NCBI RefSeq assembly: GCF_039540195.1
Contig: NZ_BAABEO010000036.1
Location: forward strand, 28,325-92,324
DNA length: 64,000 nt
From: Zafaria ginkgonis
GTDB lineage: Bacteria; Actinomycetota; Actinomycetes; Actinomycetales; Micrococcaceae
Direction of reading: 5' to 3'
Both the position numbers and the translations under genes were made by a program. Positions 42,029 through 50,995 of this stretch are shown one piece after another. The notes below the pieces were generated by a model. The model was not told the origin of the DNA and ran no database searches. It worked only from the letters and a program-made list of their open reading frames with translations. Every line of letters starts with the position of its first letter. Within the stretch, counting starts at the first letter, position 1.

Positions 42029-43348
42029 ATGAGGGAACAATTCTTGAAAAACCTACTCCAAAGTCCTGTCACGCTCGGTCCCTACACCCTTCGTAATCGG
42101 ATCGTGATGCCCCCCTTGACCCGTAATCGTGCCGATTCAGAGAACAGGGTCACCGATGAAATGGTTACCTACTATGCGCAAAGGGCTTCGGCTGGGCTCC
42201 TAATCTGCGAGGGCGCGGCTGTCAGCCCGCAAGCCGTTGCATACCCCGGTGTACCCGGGATTTGGCGTGACGAGCACGTGGATGCGTGGAAAAAAGTCGC
42301 CGACGCAGTCCATTCCCGAGGCGGCACCGTTTTCATGCAACTCTGGCATGCGGGCCGCGTATCCCACCCCTCAGTCCAGCCCGGCGGTACCCCTCCCGTC
42401 GCCCCGTCAGCGGTGCGGGTGGTCAACTGGAAGATCTTCACTGCCGATGGGCTGGTGGACCTGGTTGAACCGTCCGCACTGGAGCACGACGAGGTTGCGG
42501 GGATTATCCAGGAGTACGCCCTCGCCGCCGAAAACGCCAAGCTCGCAGGATTTGACGGCGTGGAGATCCATGCAGCCAACGGGTATCTCATTGACCAGTT
42601 CCTGAACGGGGGATCAAACCTCAGGGCGGATGAATACGGCGGCTCCCAGACGCACCGGATCCGTTTCCTAACCGAAGTCGTCAATGCAGTGGCGCACGTG
42701 TGGGGTCCCGATCGCGTTGGCGTCCGAATTTCCCCGTCCGCAACCTGGATGGACTGCTTCGACGAGGACAAGGAGAGCCTCTACCAAGAAGTGGTTATGG
42801 AGCTGAACAAGTTCGGCCTCGCCTACCTCCATCTGGTTGAGCCGTCTGTGGATGGAGCCGGCACCGTGGGAGATCTGGAGGATGTCCAAACGGTTTCTAC
42901 CGCGGGACTCGCATCACTTTTTGATGGCCGGGTGATTGTGACGGGTGAGCATTCGGCCGAGAGCGGTAACCTCGCGGTACAGGAGGGCACAGCCGACCTG
43001 GTCGGCTATGGACGCTTGTTCATAGCCAATCCCGATCTTCCCGAGCGCTTCGCCGCGGATGCTCCCCTCAATACGCCGCGTCGTGAATACTTCTACGGCG
43101 GTTCCGAAACGGGCTTCACGGACTACCCGAGCCTGACCGGAGAAGTGCGTCTTTCCCAGATAAGGGGGCAGATTGCCCGAGGCCGGCTGACTGCCGATGC
43201 CTTCCTCCGCGAGACCGCCGGGACGCCCCTCGCCGCCTCCATTCGCAATGGCAACGAATACGCTGCCCGAATCCTGCGGTGCGAGACATCTGAGACAGCC
43301 TCAACGGCCGCTGCCGACAGCTTCGGGGAAATGCTTAGCGGACGGTAG
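42029..43348 (+). CDS. Alkene reductase, classical NemA-type Old Yellow Enzyme (OYE-B)
   Basis: 439 residues. Classical OYE segments: RNRIVMPPLTRNRADSENRVTDEMVTYYAQRAS at the N-terminus, QLWHAGRVSHPS, the substrate His/Asn pair within HAANGYLIDQFLNGGSNLRADEYGGS, and YGRLFIANPDLPERF at the FMN phosphate site. About 50-60 C-terminal residues exceed the usual length of about 370-400, like OYE-C. It reduces activated double bonds with NAD(P)H. ATG 42029 is used; TTG 42044, 8 nt after GAGGGAAC, is a better-spaced alternative. Confidence 0.9.
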   Translation: MREQFLKNLLQSPVTLGPYTLRNRIVMPPLTRNRADSENRVTDEMVTYYAQRASAGLLICEGAAVSPQAVAYPGVPGIWRDEHVDAWKKVADAVHSRGGTVFMQLWHAGRVSHPSVQPGGTPPVAPSAVRVVNWKIFTADGLVDLVEPSALEHDEVAGIIQEYALAAENAKLAGFDGVEIHAANGYLIDQFLNGGSNLRADEYGGSQTHRIRFLTEVVNAVAHVWGPDRVGVRISPSATWMDCFDEDKESLYQEVVMELNKFGLAYLHLVEPSVDGAGTVGDLEDVQTVSTAGLASLFDGRVIVTGEHSAESGNLAVQEGTADLVGYGRLFIANPDLPERFAADAPLNTPRREYFYGGSETGFTDYPSLTGEVRLSQIRGQIARGRLTADAFLRETAGTPLAASIRNGNEYAARILRCETSETASTAAADSFGEMLSGR

Positions 43349-43367
43349 CACACGTAGCAAGGGGCGA

Positions 43368-43398
43368 ACGCGTCCATCAAAGGCGGGGACGGACGCGT
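43368..43398 (+). terminator. Short hairpin after OYE-B
   Basis: ACGCGTCC (43368-43375) and GGACGCGT (43391-43398) pair perfectly with a 15-nt loop, 20 bp after the OYE-B stop. No T-run. Confidence 0.4.
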
Positions 43399-43429
43399 CA
43401 GACCAGCCCACGATGGCGTGTTAGCGCTT

Positions 43430-43575
43430 CCCCGGCTCACCCCTTCCCGGCGCACTCCATGGACAGCAGGACGGCGGAGGCCACGTCCTGCTCCCGGCGC
43501 ACTTCGCACCCTTCAACCAGTTGGATGATGGCTCGCCGGTGCTGTTCTACCGGGAGCAGAGGAGTGATCCGGACC
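43430..43575 (+). pseudogene. Remnant of a flavin reductase C-terminus
   Basis: Read in one frame, 43465-43560 gives GGHVLLPAHFAPFNQLDDGSPVLFYREQ, aligned with GDHVLLLARVESFGQRDDARPLLFHRGQ at the end of the intact reductase at 41195. Just upstream, in a shifted frame, TPW is also preserved at the expected place (compare QCTPWAAYDGG). There is no N-terminal two-thirds and no ribosome site. This is a decayed copy, shifted by a small deletion near 43475, just before FAH copy 2. Confidence 0.65.
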
Positions 43576-43605
43576 ACAACAGCGGACTACGAAAGAGGAC
43601 AACGG

Positions 43606-44457
43606 ATGAAATTGGCGACCCTGCGAGCGAACGGGACCACTACGGCCGCCCGCCTTGACGGCACCCCCGTCGGCGGCACCTTCACGGAGATCCCCGGCTA
43701 CTCCGACCTCGGCGTCCTCCTGGCTGAAGAGGATTGGCGAGGAATCGCCGCTACCGCCTCGGGGAAACGTCACCCGGCCGCCGATGCCGAGCTGGAGGCC
43801 GTCGTCCCGCGCCCATCCAAGGTGCTGTGCGTGGGCCTGAATTACACCGAGCACATCCTGGAGATGGGCCGGGAACTGCCCGCCTATCCGACGGTATTCG
43901 CCAAATTCGCGGACACCCTCACCGGTCCGGCCGATGCCGTCGCCGCCGTCCCTGAGGATCCGGACCTCGACTGGGAAGGCGAGCTTGCCGTCGTCATCGG
44001 CAGGACCGCCTACAGGGTAGGGGAGGGTGAGGCCGGGAAACATATCGCAGGGTATGCGGCGGCCAACGACATTTCGATGCGGGGCTGGCAGGCACGCACC
44101 CAGGAATGGCTGCAAGGAAAGATCTGGGCGCGCTCCACGCCGGTGGGTCCGGTCATGGTGACTGCGGACGAGTTCGACCCGGCCCAAGCAACGCTGCGCA
44201 CCACCGTCAATGGACAGACCATGCAGGAGCATCCAGTCGCGGACCTGCTGTTCAAACCGGCGCAGCTGGTGGCCTATCTCTCCACCATCCTGCCGCTGCG
44301 TCCAGGAGACCTGATCCTCACCGGAACGCCCGGGGGAGTAGGGAAGGGCCGCACCCCTCAGATCTACCTCCAAGCCGGGGACATTGTTGAAGTGGAAATC
44401 GACGGGATCGGAAACCTGCTCACGCCTATTGGCGAACCTACGAGGGTGCCGGCATAG
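43606..44457 (+). CDS. Fumarylacetoacetate hydrolase (FAH)-family protein, second copy
   Basis: 283 residues, ATG 43606 after GAGGAC. FAH core: VLCVGLNYTEHILEMGRELPAYPTVFAKFAD, acidic site DWEGELAVVIG, NDIS and TPGGVGKG. It is clearly paralogous to the copy at 12391, with extra residues near the N-terminus. As the only FAH gene close to the ring-attack cluster (33-42 kb), it is the natural candidate for the decarboxylase/hydratase or C-C hydrolase step there. It stands alone after a flavin reductase remnant, suggesting that a larger operon has been trimmed. Confidence 0.9.
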   Translation: MKLATLRANGTTTAARLDGTPVGGTFTEIPGYSDLGVLLAEEDWRGIAATASGKRHPAADAELEAVVPRPSKVLCVGLNYTEHILEMGRELPAYPTVFAKFADTLTGPADAVAAVPEDPDLDWEGELAVVIGRTAYRVGEGEAGKHIAGYAAANDISMRGWQARTQEWLQGKIWARSTPVGPVMVTADEFDPAQATLRTTVNGQTMQEHPVADLLFKPAQLVAYLSTILPLRPGDLILTGTPGGVGKGRTPQIYLQAGDIVEVEIDGIGNLLTPIGEPTRVPA

Positions 44458-44574
44458 ACCCACTTGACCACAACCGATGGGCCGGACAGGCGGTCGTTCC
44501 TTCAGGACGGCGACTCGGGCCGAACGCCAGAATACGCTCGGGTGTGGAACAACAGCGGCTATGTACGTGGTGGA

Positions 44575-44611
44575 CTGTAGGAAGGCCGAGAGAGTCCCAG
44601 CCCTCCTACAG
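44575..44611. terminator. Hairpin between convergent FAH copy 2 and AraC genes
   Basis: CTGTAGGAAGG (44575-44585) and CCCTCCTACAG (44601-44611) pair with one mismatch around a 15-nt loop, about midway between the two convergent stop codons. Confidence 0.5.
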
Positions 44612-44713
44612 CCCTCTTGCGTGCGTAGTTTGTCCGGGCACACAGCGGGTCTTCTGCTGGTGCGGCCGTGCTTGTGCGTGGGGTGGGGCCGGGGACGGTT
44701 CGTCGCGAATGTC

Positions 44714-45697
44714 CTAGGGGTGGAATGCAACGGCGCGGTATTCCGAGGGCACAACGCCGTATGCCCGTCTGAAGGCCCTGGTGAAAGTCGTGGCGTCCGG
44801 AAAGCCCACGCGCAGTCCCACATCGAAAATCGCAGCGTCCCGCTGTGACGGGTGCCGGAGCAGTCGCTCGGCCTGTTCCAGTCGGACTTGGCGAATGTAT
44901 GCGGCAGGCGAGTGTCCTGACCGTTCGAAGATCTGGGACAGGAACCTGGGCGATATGCCCAGGTGTCCGGCCACGAGGGCCGGCGTCATCTCCACGTCCC
45001 AGAAGCGGGAACGGATGAAGTCTTGGGCGGACCTCAGCAGGGCCTCGTGCCCGGGGGAGCCGCTGCTTGCGCCCTGATCTGCGGCATACATAGCCGCGAG
45101 AATGTCAATGGCCGCTGTCGCGATCACGTTGGCTTCGGCTCCGGGAGTGGAGGTTTCGGGGCGAAGCCGCCCGGCTTTCTGCCCAGCCTGATCACCATCG
45201 ACGCTTCCGTGATCGTCCATCCGGACGAGTTCGCTGATGATCGTGTTGAACACTCTGGCGGAAGGGCCGTCCGCCAACGGGATAATGCGGCCGGCGGCCT
45301 TTTCGAGGCGCCCTGCGGCGTTCCGCGGAAGCTTCAGCACGGTCTGCCGCACCGGACTCCGGAAGTCGAAGACGTAAGGAAACCTGGTGTCGATGAGGAT
45401 GCCCTCCCCGGCGCCAAGCTCCGTGCGCACACCCTTGTGCTCGACCAAGCCCGCGTCGCCGCCGTGTTGGAGGACAACCATGAGGTCGTCTGATTCGTGG
45501 CGGCGTGCGTGGAGCGGTGTGCGGGAGACGCCAAAGGCTCCTGAAGTAAGCAGTTGCAGGGAGAAGTTCGGGATGGTGGTCGTAGCACGCAGGCCTGCCC
45601 CGAACGAGGAAGCCGCCCAGTCGATGCGGCACAGTTGGAACTGCTCAACGCAGATGGCTTCCCACGCATCGGAACTCCCCGCGTGGAACTCTTTCAT
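44714..45697 (-). CDS. AraC-family transcriptional regulator (divergent from NCS1-arginase operon)
   Basis: 327 residues. The sensor domain has GAGEGILIDTRFPYVFDF near 105, the segment shared with the AraC proteins at 987, 20024 and 62204. HTH pair: ALVAGHLGISPRFLSQIFERSG and VGFPDATTFTRAFRRAYGVVPSEY. ATG 45697 begins MKEFHAGSSDAWEAICVEQF, like relatives. It is divergent from the permease-arginase operon across 186 bp and probably activates it in response to the imported compound. Confidence 0.92.
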   Translation of the reverse strand: MKEFHAGSSDAWEAICVEQFQLCRIDWAASSFGAGLRATTTIPNFSLQLLTSGAFGVSRTPLHARRHESDDLMVVLQHGGDAGLVEHKGVRTELGAGEGILIDTRFPYVFDFRSPVRQTVLKLPRNAAGRLEKAAGRIIPLADGPSARVFNTIISELVRMDDHGSVDGDQAGQKAGRLRPETSTPGAEANVIATAAIDILAAMYAADQGASSGSPGHEALLRSAQDFIRSRFWDVEMTPALVAGHLGISPRFLSQIFERSGHSPAAYIRQVRLEQAERLLRHPSQRDAAIFDVGLRVGFPDATTFTRAFRRAYGVVPSEYRAVAFHP

Positions 45698-45883
45698 GTC
45701 CCAATTCTAAGACAACAGTACAGGCGGGGCAGGTTTCGCGTCGGTTAACTCCGCGCCGGCATCGGCGCTTGTGCCGGAATTGCCGATCGTGCCATGCGCA
45801 TTTCGCCGACGCATGCCTCCCGAACCGGCCTACTGTTTCACCACCCACAACCACTTATGGTTCACATCACTCGGGAGACACGC

Positions 45884-47350
45884 ATGCAGCAACGCGACGC
45901 ACTTGTGGAATCGCGCTCCTTCGACCACGTTCCCGAATCAGAACGGCACGGCACGGTCAGATCGCAAGTGCAGTTCTGGTTCATGGTCAACGCCACCTTG
46001 ATCACCCTATTCACCGGGGCGGTGGGGCCGCTTTTCGGGCTGGGGCTTTCCTGGACCCTTTTGGCCATTGTCATCGGCAGCATTGTCGGCACCCTGTTCC
46101 AAGCCTTCCACGGCGCGCAAGGGCCGCACATGGGTCTGCCTCAAATGATCCAATCGCGTGTGCAGTTCGGTTCACGGGGAGCCATTCTGCCGCTCGCTGC
46201 CGTGACCGTCGTCCAGTTCGGATTCGCCGTCTTCTTCATCCAAACCGGCGCCTCGTCGCTGGCTGATGTGACGGTCGACCAGCCGATCCTTTTCCCGGTG
46301 CTGGTCGGCGCCGCGGCCGTGGTCCTGGCGATCGTCGGCTATCGGCTTCTGCTTCGCGTGGAAAAGATCGCCTCGTACCTAATGCTGGCGAACCTGCTGC
46401 TCTTGACCGTCGCCGCCCTGACGGTCCTGCCTATCGGATCCATGTTTTCCCAAAGCGCGTTTGCGCCGGTGGCTTTCCTGGCCCAAGCGGGTGCGGCGGC
46501 AACCTACCAGCTTGCCATTGCCCCGATCGTATCCGACTACACCCGCTATCTGCCGTCGAAGACGAGCGGCCGGGCCGTTTCTGCCGCGGTTTTTGGCGGC
46601 ACGCTTCTCTCGGCAGTATGGCTTGAGTCCCTGGGCGCCGGTCTGGCCATTGCGTTCCCGGGAACGGACCTCATCACAGCCATCAGGGATATGGGCAATT
46701 CCTTCGGTTTCGGGCTCGGCGCAGCCACCATGGTGGTCAGCCTCGCGTCCTGCCTCATCGCCTGCGCCTTGACGTTCTACAGCGGCAGCGTCTCCCTTCT
46801 GAGCGCGGCCGAGGCATTCCGGCCCCTCCGTTCCACAAGTGCCTTGAGGTCAACGACCATCGTTATTGCGGGCATTCTGGTTATTGCGGTGGCCCTCCTG
46901 CTGCCCAGCGATACCTTGGGTTCCTTCTCGGCGTTCCTCAGCATCTTGGGGTACTTCCTTATTCCCTGGACCGCGGTCAACCTCACCGACTACTATCTCG
47001 TCCGGCGCGGCGTCTATTCGATTTCCGACATCCTCAAATCCGATGGGGGCATCTACGGGCGGTGGGGGATCCCCGGGATGCTCAGCTATGGTTTGGGCTT
47101 TGCGGCCATGGTCCCGTTCTTCAGCACCGCAATCTACACCGGCCCCTTGGCGAAAGCCCTGGGAGGTGCTGACGTCGCCTTCGCCGTCGGGCTCGCGGTT
47201 GCGGCCGGAGCGTACCTGCTTATCACCCGCGGGCGTGATTTCACCGATGAATTCACCGCCGTGCGGGCGGCACCCCTGAACACCCTCGAACAATCGGCCG
47301 TCCCGGAAGGGGATGGCATTGCAGCAGTGGAAGGAACAACTCACTCATGA
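45884..47350 (+). CDS. NCS1-family nucleobase/hydantoin-type permease, second copy
   Basis: 488 residues with about 12 helices. NCS1 marks: QVQFWFMVNATLITLFTGAVGPLFG at helix 1, HGAQGPHMGLPQMIQSRVQFGSRGAILP, APIVSDYTRYLP and ILGYFLIPWTAVNLTDYYLVRRGVY near the C-terminus, closer to canonical Fcy-type permeases than the copy at 33062. ATG 45884 follows CGGGAG; earlier in-frame ATGs lack a ribosome site. It overlaps the arginase-family gene by ATGA, a strong hint that the hydrolase acts on what the carrier imports. Confidence 0.9.
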   Translation: MQQRDALVESRSFDHVPESERHGTVRSQVQFWFMVNATLITLFTGAVGPLFGLGLSWTLLAIVIGSIVGTLFQAFHGAQGPHMGLPQMIQSRVQFGSRGAILPLAAVTVVQFGFAVFFIQTGASSLADVTVDQPILFPVLVGAAAVVLAIVGYRLLLRVEKIASYLMLANLLLLTVAALTVLPIGSMFSQSAFAPVAFLAQAGAAATYQLAIAPIVSDYTRYLPSKTSGRAVSAAVFGGTLLSAVWLESLGAGLAIAFPGTDLITAIRDMGNSFGFGLGAATMVVSLASCLIACALTFYSGSVSLLSAAEAFRPLRSTSALRSTTIVIAGILVIAVALLLPSDTLGSFSAFLSILGYFLIPWTAVNLTDYYLVRRGVYSISDILKSDGGIYGRWGIPGMLSYGLGFAAMVPFFSTAIYTGPLAKALGGADVAFAVGLAVAAGAYLLITRGRDFTDEFTAVRAAPLNTLEQSAVPEGDGIAAVEGTTHS

Positions 47351-48258
47351 CAGAAAAAGGCACGGCCGCCGGGACCACGGCGCTCAGGCTCCTGTGGCCG
47401 CAGTGGCAGGGCGCGGGGCCGGAAGTGGTGGCAGCCCTCGCTCCGGAGCTTCCGGGACCTCTTGGCCAAACCGGCTACTCTCTCGGGACCGGCATCCTGG
47501 ATCTGCTGGTTCCGGCGGCGGAGAACCAGCACACCGCAGTCGTTCCCGTGGCAGGGTACGCCCAGCGCCTCCCCGCCGACCGGGGGATATACGCCCGGGA
47601 CGCCGTGCTCGCTCAGCTCCGCGCCGCGTTGTCCATCCTCGAGGACCACGATCCGCAGCGGATCACCACTCTCGGCGGAGAGTGCTCGGTCAGTGTTGCC
47701 CCCTTCAGCCACCTTGCGGCGCGGTACGGGGACGATCTCGCTGTCGTCTGGCTCGATGCACATCCGGACTGCACCCTGCCGGAAAGCAACTACAACGGGT
47801 ACCATGCCATGGCCGTCTCCCACCTGACCGGGCACGGGGACCCGGAGGTGCTCGAGGCCTTGCCGGCCGTCATTGATCCTTCGAGGATCGCCCTGGCCGG
47901 CCTGCACGGGTGGGCTGACGATGAAATACCCAACGTCGCCGCTTGGGGCCTGAGGACCTTCACCCCAAGCGACTTGAACGAAGGCCCGGAAAACCTTCTC
48001 GCCTGGCTGGAATCGACAGGGTGCTCAAGGGTCGCAATCCACCTGGACGTCGATGTCATCGACAGCAACGACATCGTGTTTGGCCTAGGGATGGAGCCCG
48101 GAGGCCTCACTCGGGATGCCGTCGTACGGATCATCGGTGCCCTTCACGAAACGGCCGACGTCGTCGCGGTCACCATAGCCGAGTACGTGCCCCGCCAAGC
48201 GATTGCCCTGCAGGAGCTGCTGGGGAAGATCAAGTTTCCTGCGCAGCAGAACGCGTAG
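47347..48258 (+). CDS. Arginase-family (ureohydrolase) protein with altered metal site, first copy
   Basis: 303 residues. Ureohydrolase motifs in order: GGECS (110-114), DAHPD (137-141) and HLDVDVID (232-239). The first metal ligand, His in the usual GGDHS/GGEHS, is Cys113; the other Asp/His ligands are intact. This is seen again in the paralogue at 61109, so it is a subfamily trait and not decay. Classical members hydrolyse arginine, agmatine, guanidinobutyrate or formiminoglutamate; given the changed site and the permease partner the substrate may be another guanidino, amidino or ureido compound. Confidence 0.9.
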   Translation: MTEKGTAAGTTALRLLWPQWQGAGPEVVAALAPELPGPLGQTGYSLGTGILDLLVPAAENQHTAVVPVAGYAQRLPADRGIYARDAVLAQLRAALSILEDHDPQRITTLGGECSVSVAPFSHLAARYGDDLAVVWLDAHPDCTLPESNYNGYHAMAVSHLTGHGDPEVLEALPAVIDPSRIALAGLHGWADDEIPNVAAWGLRTFTPSDLNEGPENLLAWLESTGCSRVAIHLDVDVIDSNDIVFGLGMEPGGLTRDAVVRIIGALHETADVVAVTIAEYVPRQAIALQELLGKIKFPAQQNA

Positions 48259-48315
48259 TGCCCCACGGCCTACCCACCTCCGGGGGCATCAGCCGCCCAA
48301 AGCGCCACCGATGTG

Positions 48316-48371
48316 AACTGCTCCCCAGAAGTTGGACTGAAGAATTCAGATCCGATGACTGGGGAGCAGTT
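48316..48371 (+). terminator. Inverted repeat after arginase gene 1 (terminator, or IS-end remnant)
   Basis: AACTGCTCCCCAG (48316-48328) and CTGGGGAGCAGTT (48359-48371) form a perfect 13-bp stem, followed by TT. The sequence TGAACTGCTCCCCAGAAG also resembles, from memory, IS3-family terminal repeats, but no transposase is present. Confidence 0.5.
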
Positions 48372-48486
48372 TCATGTACGCAAACAGTTCACTGTTCGAG
48401 GGCGGGACATGGGTATGAGGCCGTGAAATCGCGCCTGCAGCTAAACGGCAGGGAGACTCCCAATTTGCATCATCCATGGCGGATTC

Positions 48487-48640
48487 GTGGAAGCGGGGCG
48501 CTGTTGGTCTTTAGCTTCGAATCCGATGAAGCAGCTACCGCGACTTTCGCTTCCGCAGAAGGACAGGCTGTCGACGAGGACACGACCATATTCATCGACT
48601 GGCCCGCGTGGTGGCGATACCAAGCGAGGTCTCCCAACGG
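48487..48640 (+). pseudogene. EthD-domain gene remnant
   Basis: The frame in this stretch reads LLVFSFESDEAATATFASAE then GQAVDEDTTIFIDWPAWW, aligned with LSFYSFDSREAADAAFSSPEGQALNEDTGTFMDWP in the intact EthD protein at 60762. The first half of the domain and the start are missing, and nothing related follows. It sits behind arginase gene 1, whereas the intact EthD gene precedes arginase gene 2, so both loci once had the same pair. Decayed and presumably not expressed. Confidence 0.65.
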
Positions 48641-49589
48641 TTCGGCGCCTTCCCCCCTCAACGAGCCAGCCGGGTCAATCGCTGCGGCACGCGGACCAGA
48701 CCGGGATTTCCACGGGAGCCTTCGTACTTGCCGGGATCAACCCTGCCTGCCTGCCAGGTTGCACGCGGGCCTCGCAGGCCGAACCGCCCCGACGGCGGGT
48801 GTCAAGGTTGCACCCGTGAGGCCTCTGGCCTGCGACACGTGCTTAACAGCCGGGCATGCCGCTGTGCGCAAGTCGGCGCCAGCTCCGGCAGGCCATACGA
48901 AGGACGACCCAACCCGTGTGCGGGCATTTGCCCCTGTGCGGGCGGTAGAGAAGTATGATCAGCCGCCACGCGGACAGCATCATCGTCGCAAGCCCCACCC
49001 AGCCGAGCGGCCGCGCACTCCGCGTCCGGGTAGGGCCACCAGCAGGCCTGCGCCAGATCCCCGCCACGCCCCGAAACCGGTGCGGCATAGGGAGGACGAG
49101 GGGAACGGCGACTTCGCATCAGATGCGAATAATCGCTGTTCTAGTTGATGTAACGACGGCTGTCGGCAATTGAGGAACGGAGTCGAAGTATAGGCTCGGC
49201 CCATAGGCCAGCCCTGGCGTCCAAGACGCCTACGGCGCCTGCGCTACCAGCATCGTGTCCCTTGGACCAAGGGGGAAGGTCAGGCTCCGCGGGGCGGACC
49301 GGCACGCGTAACCATCCCGCCTATTAGCTGGTTTTCGGGTGGTGGGATCGCCGGAAAGCTCATCCGGCAACGCCGTTCCCGACGGCAGTCAGGGGTGTGG
49401 CCCCCGACGTAAAAACGTTCGGGGGCCACGCTGGAAAGTTGCGACTCGGGAGGGACCTAGGCATGCCATCAAGGTCTGTAGACGGCCCCGATACTTACCT
49501 TTCACAGCACTACGCGATCTTGGCCCAGGCGCGAGCAGTGCGGGGCATGGCGCGTGCCTCGTTTCCGGCCAAGGGGCACCGAAGTGCAG
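48641..49589. other. About 950-bp gap with decayed-looking sequence
   Basis: Open frames on both strands give low-complexity Arg/Pro/Ala sequence without domains. One minus-strand stretch (about 48890-49080) has a hydrophobic run suggesting a fragment of a membrane protein, but I cannot place it. A hairpin at 49397-49429 is listed separately. With the EthD remnant and the IS-like repeat before it, this looks like a rearrangement scar between two clusters. Confidence 0.4.
49397..49429. terminator. Terminator-like hairpin downstream of the minus-strand operon
   Basis: GTGGCCCCCGACGT (49397-49410) and ACGTTCGGGGGCCAC (49415-49429) pair with a single bulge around an AAAA loop, about 160 bp beyond the OYE-C stop. 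Confidence 0.6.
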
Positions 49590-50873
49590 CTACTTTGAGG
49601 CCTCGCGGTTGAGCTTGAGCCGCGAGTAGTAAAGCCCCCCGTCGATCTGCTCAAGCGGGTTTCCTGCGTTCAGGGACGCGAGGACGTCCTGCCGGTTCAG
49701 TGCCCCGGACTCAAGGGCAGCCTGCAAACGGGCGAAGTAGTCTTCGTCGACGCAGCTGGGGTAGTCCGTGTAGCCGGTCTCGTCGCCGCCGTAATAGGTC
49801 TCGCGCTCCGGTTCCCCCACGGGGGCTCCGTTCGAATAGCGGAGCGGAAGGTCCGGGTGCGCCATGAAGGCCTTGCCAAACCCGACGAGGTCGGCCTCGC
49901 CCGTTTGGACCTTCTGTTCGGCTACCTCGAAGGAGAGCCCACCGGCGGCAATGATTTTTCCGGTGTAGATCGACCTGAAGTGGCTGGTGGGAATGGCATC
50001 CTCTGCGGCCTCGACAGTTTCGGAGCCGCTGATGTTCGGTTCGACGAGATGCAGGTAAGCGAGGTTGTACTTGTTCAGCTCGCTGACGACCGCGGTGTAC
50101 ACGTCGAATTTGTCGCTGCTGAACATGTCGCCGTAGGTGCTTGAGGGCGTCAGCCGGATGCCGACCCGTTCCCCGCCCCAGACCGAGACGACCTCGTCGA
50201 CGACTTCGCGGAGGAACCGAAGTCGGTTCTCGATGGACCCCCCGTACTCGTCCGTCCGCGTGTTGGAGCCTTCGCAGAGGAACTGGTCGATGAGGTAGCC
50301 GTTGGCTCCATGGATCTCGACACCATCGAAACCCGCTGCTTGCGCGTTTCGGGCTGCGGCCCCGAAATCCTTCACGATGTCGGAGATCTCCTCGCGTTCG
50401 AGAGCCCGCGGGGTCTGGAAATCCTGGAGTCCGTCTGCCGTGAAGATTTGTCCGTTGACCGCAATGGCGGAAGGCGCGACCGGAAGGGCGTTGTCCTTCT
50501 GCAGCGATGTGTGGGACTGGCGGCCCACATGCCATAGCTGAAGGAAGATCTTGCTGTTGCGTCGGTGGACCTCGTCCGTCACGCGCTTCCATCCCTCGAT
50601 CTGCTCCGAGGTGTAGATGCCAGGCGTGCCAGGGAAACCCGTGCCCTGCTGGCTAATGGGCGAGCCTTCGGTGATTTGCAGGCCCGCATGTGCTCGCTGG
50701 GCGTAGTACACCGCGTGCATCTCCGTGGGCACATCGCCCGCACCGGCACGGCTTCTGGTCAGGGGCGGAAGGACGAAACGGTTCTTCAGCAGGTACGGAC
50801 CCACCATCACCGGATCCAGGAGGCAGCCGCCCACCCTCGCGCCCTTCTTTTCTTCGGTCAACATCTCGGTCAT
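49590..50873 (-). CDS. Alkene reductase, classical NemA-type Old Yellow Enzyme (OYE-C)
   Basis: 427 residues; ribosome site GGAGGA before ATG 50873. Segments: KNRFVLPPLTRSRAGAGDVPTEMHAVYYAQRA, QLWHVGRQSHTS, HGANGYLIDQFLCEGSNTRTDEYGGS and FGKAFMAHPDLPLRYS. It is paralogous to OYE-B, including the C-terminal extension around YYGGDETGYTDYPS (YYGGxxTGYTDYP is usual in this group). It is the last gene of the minus operon. Expected: NAD(P)H-dependent reduction of an activated C=C or nitro group. Confidence 0.92.
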   Translation of the reverse strand: MTEMLTEEKKGARVGGCLLDPVMVGPYLLKNRFVLPPLTRSRAGAGDVPTEMHAVYYAQRAHAGLQITEGSPISQQGTGFPGTPGIYTSEQIEGWKRVTDEVHRRNSKIFLQLWHVGRQSHTSLQKDNALPVAPSAIAVNGQIFTADGLQDFQTPRALEREEISDIVKDFGAAARNAQAAGFDGVEIHGANGYLIDQFLCEGSNTRTDEYGGSIENRLRFLREVVDEVVSVWGGERVGIRLTPSSTYGDMFSSDKFDVYTAVVSELNKYNLAYLHLVEPNISGSETVEAAEDAIPTSHFRSIYTGKIIAAGGLSFEVAEQKVQTGEADLVGFGKAFMAHPDLPLRYSNGAPVGEPERETYYGGDETGYTDYPSCVDEDYFARLQAALESGALNRQDVLASLNAGNPLEQIDGGLYYSRLKLNREASK

Positions 50874-50995
50874 TGCCTTCCTCCGTCAAATTGTTGTTCT
50901 TGGTCAGGTTGCCTGCCCATGTCGGGCGTCCGCATATGGCGGGCCCTCCATTGAGTTTCGGCAGCGGGAGCGCTGCGCGGGGAATGGGGTGCGTC

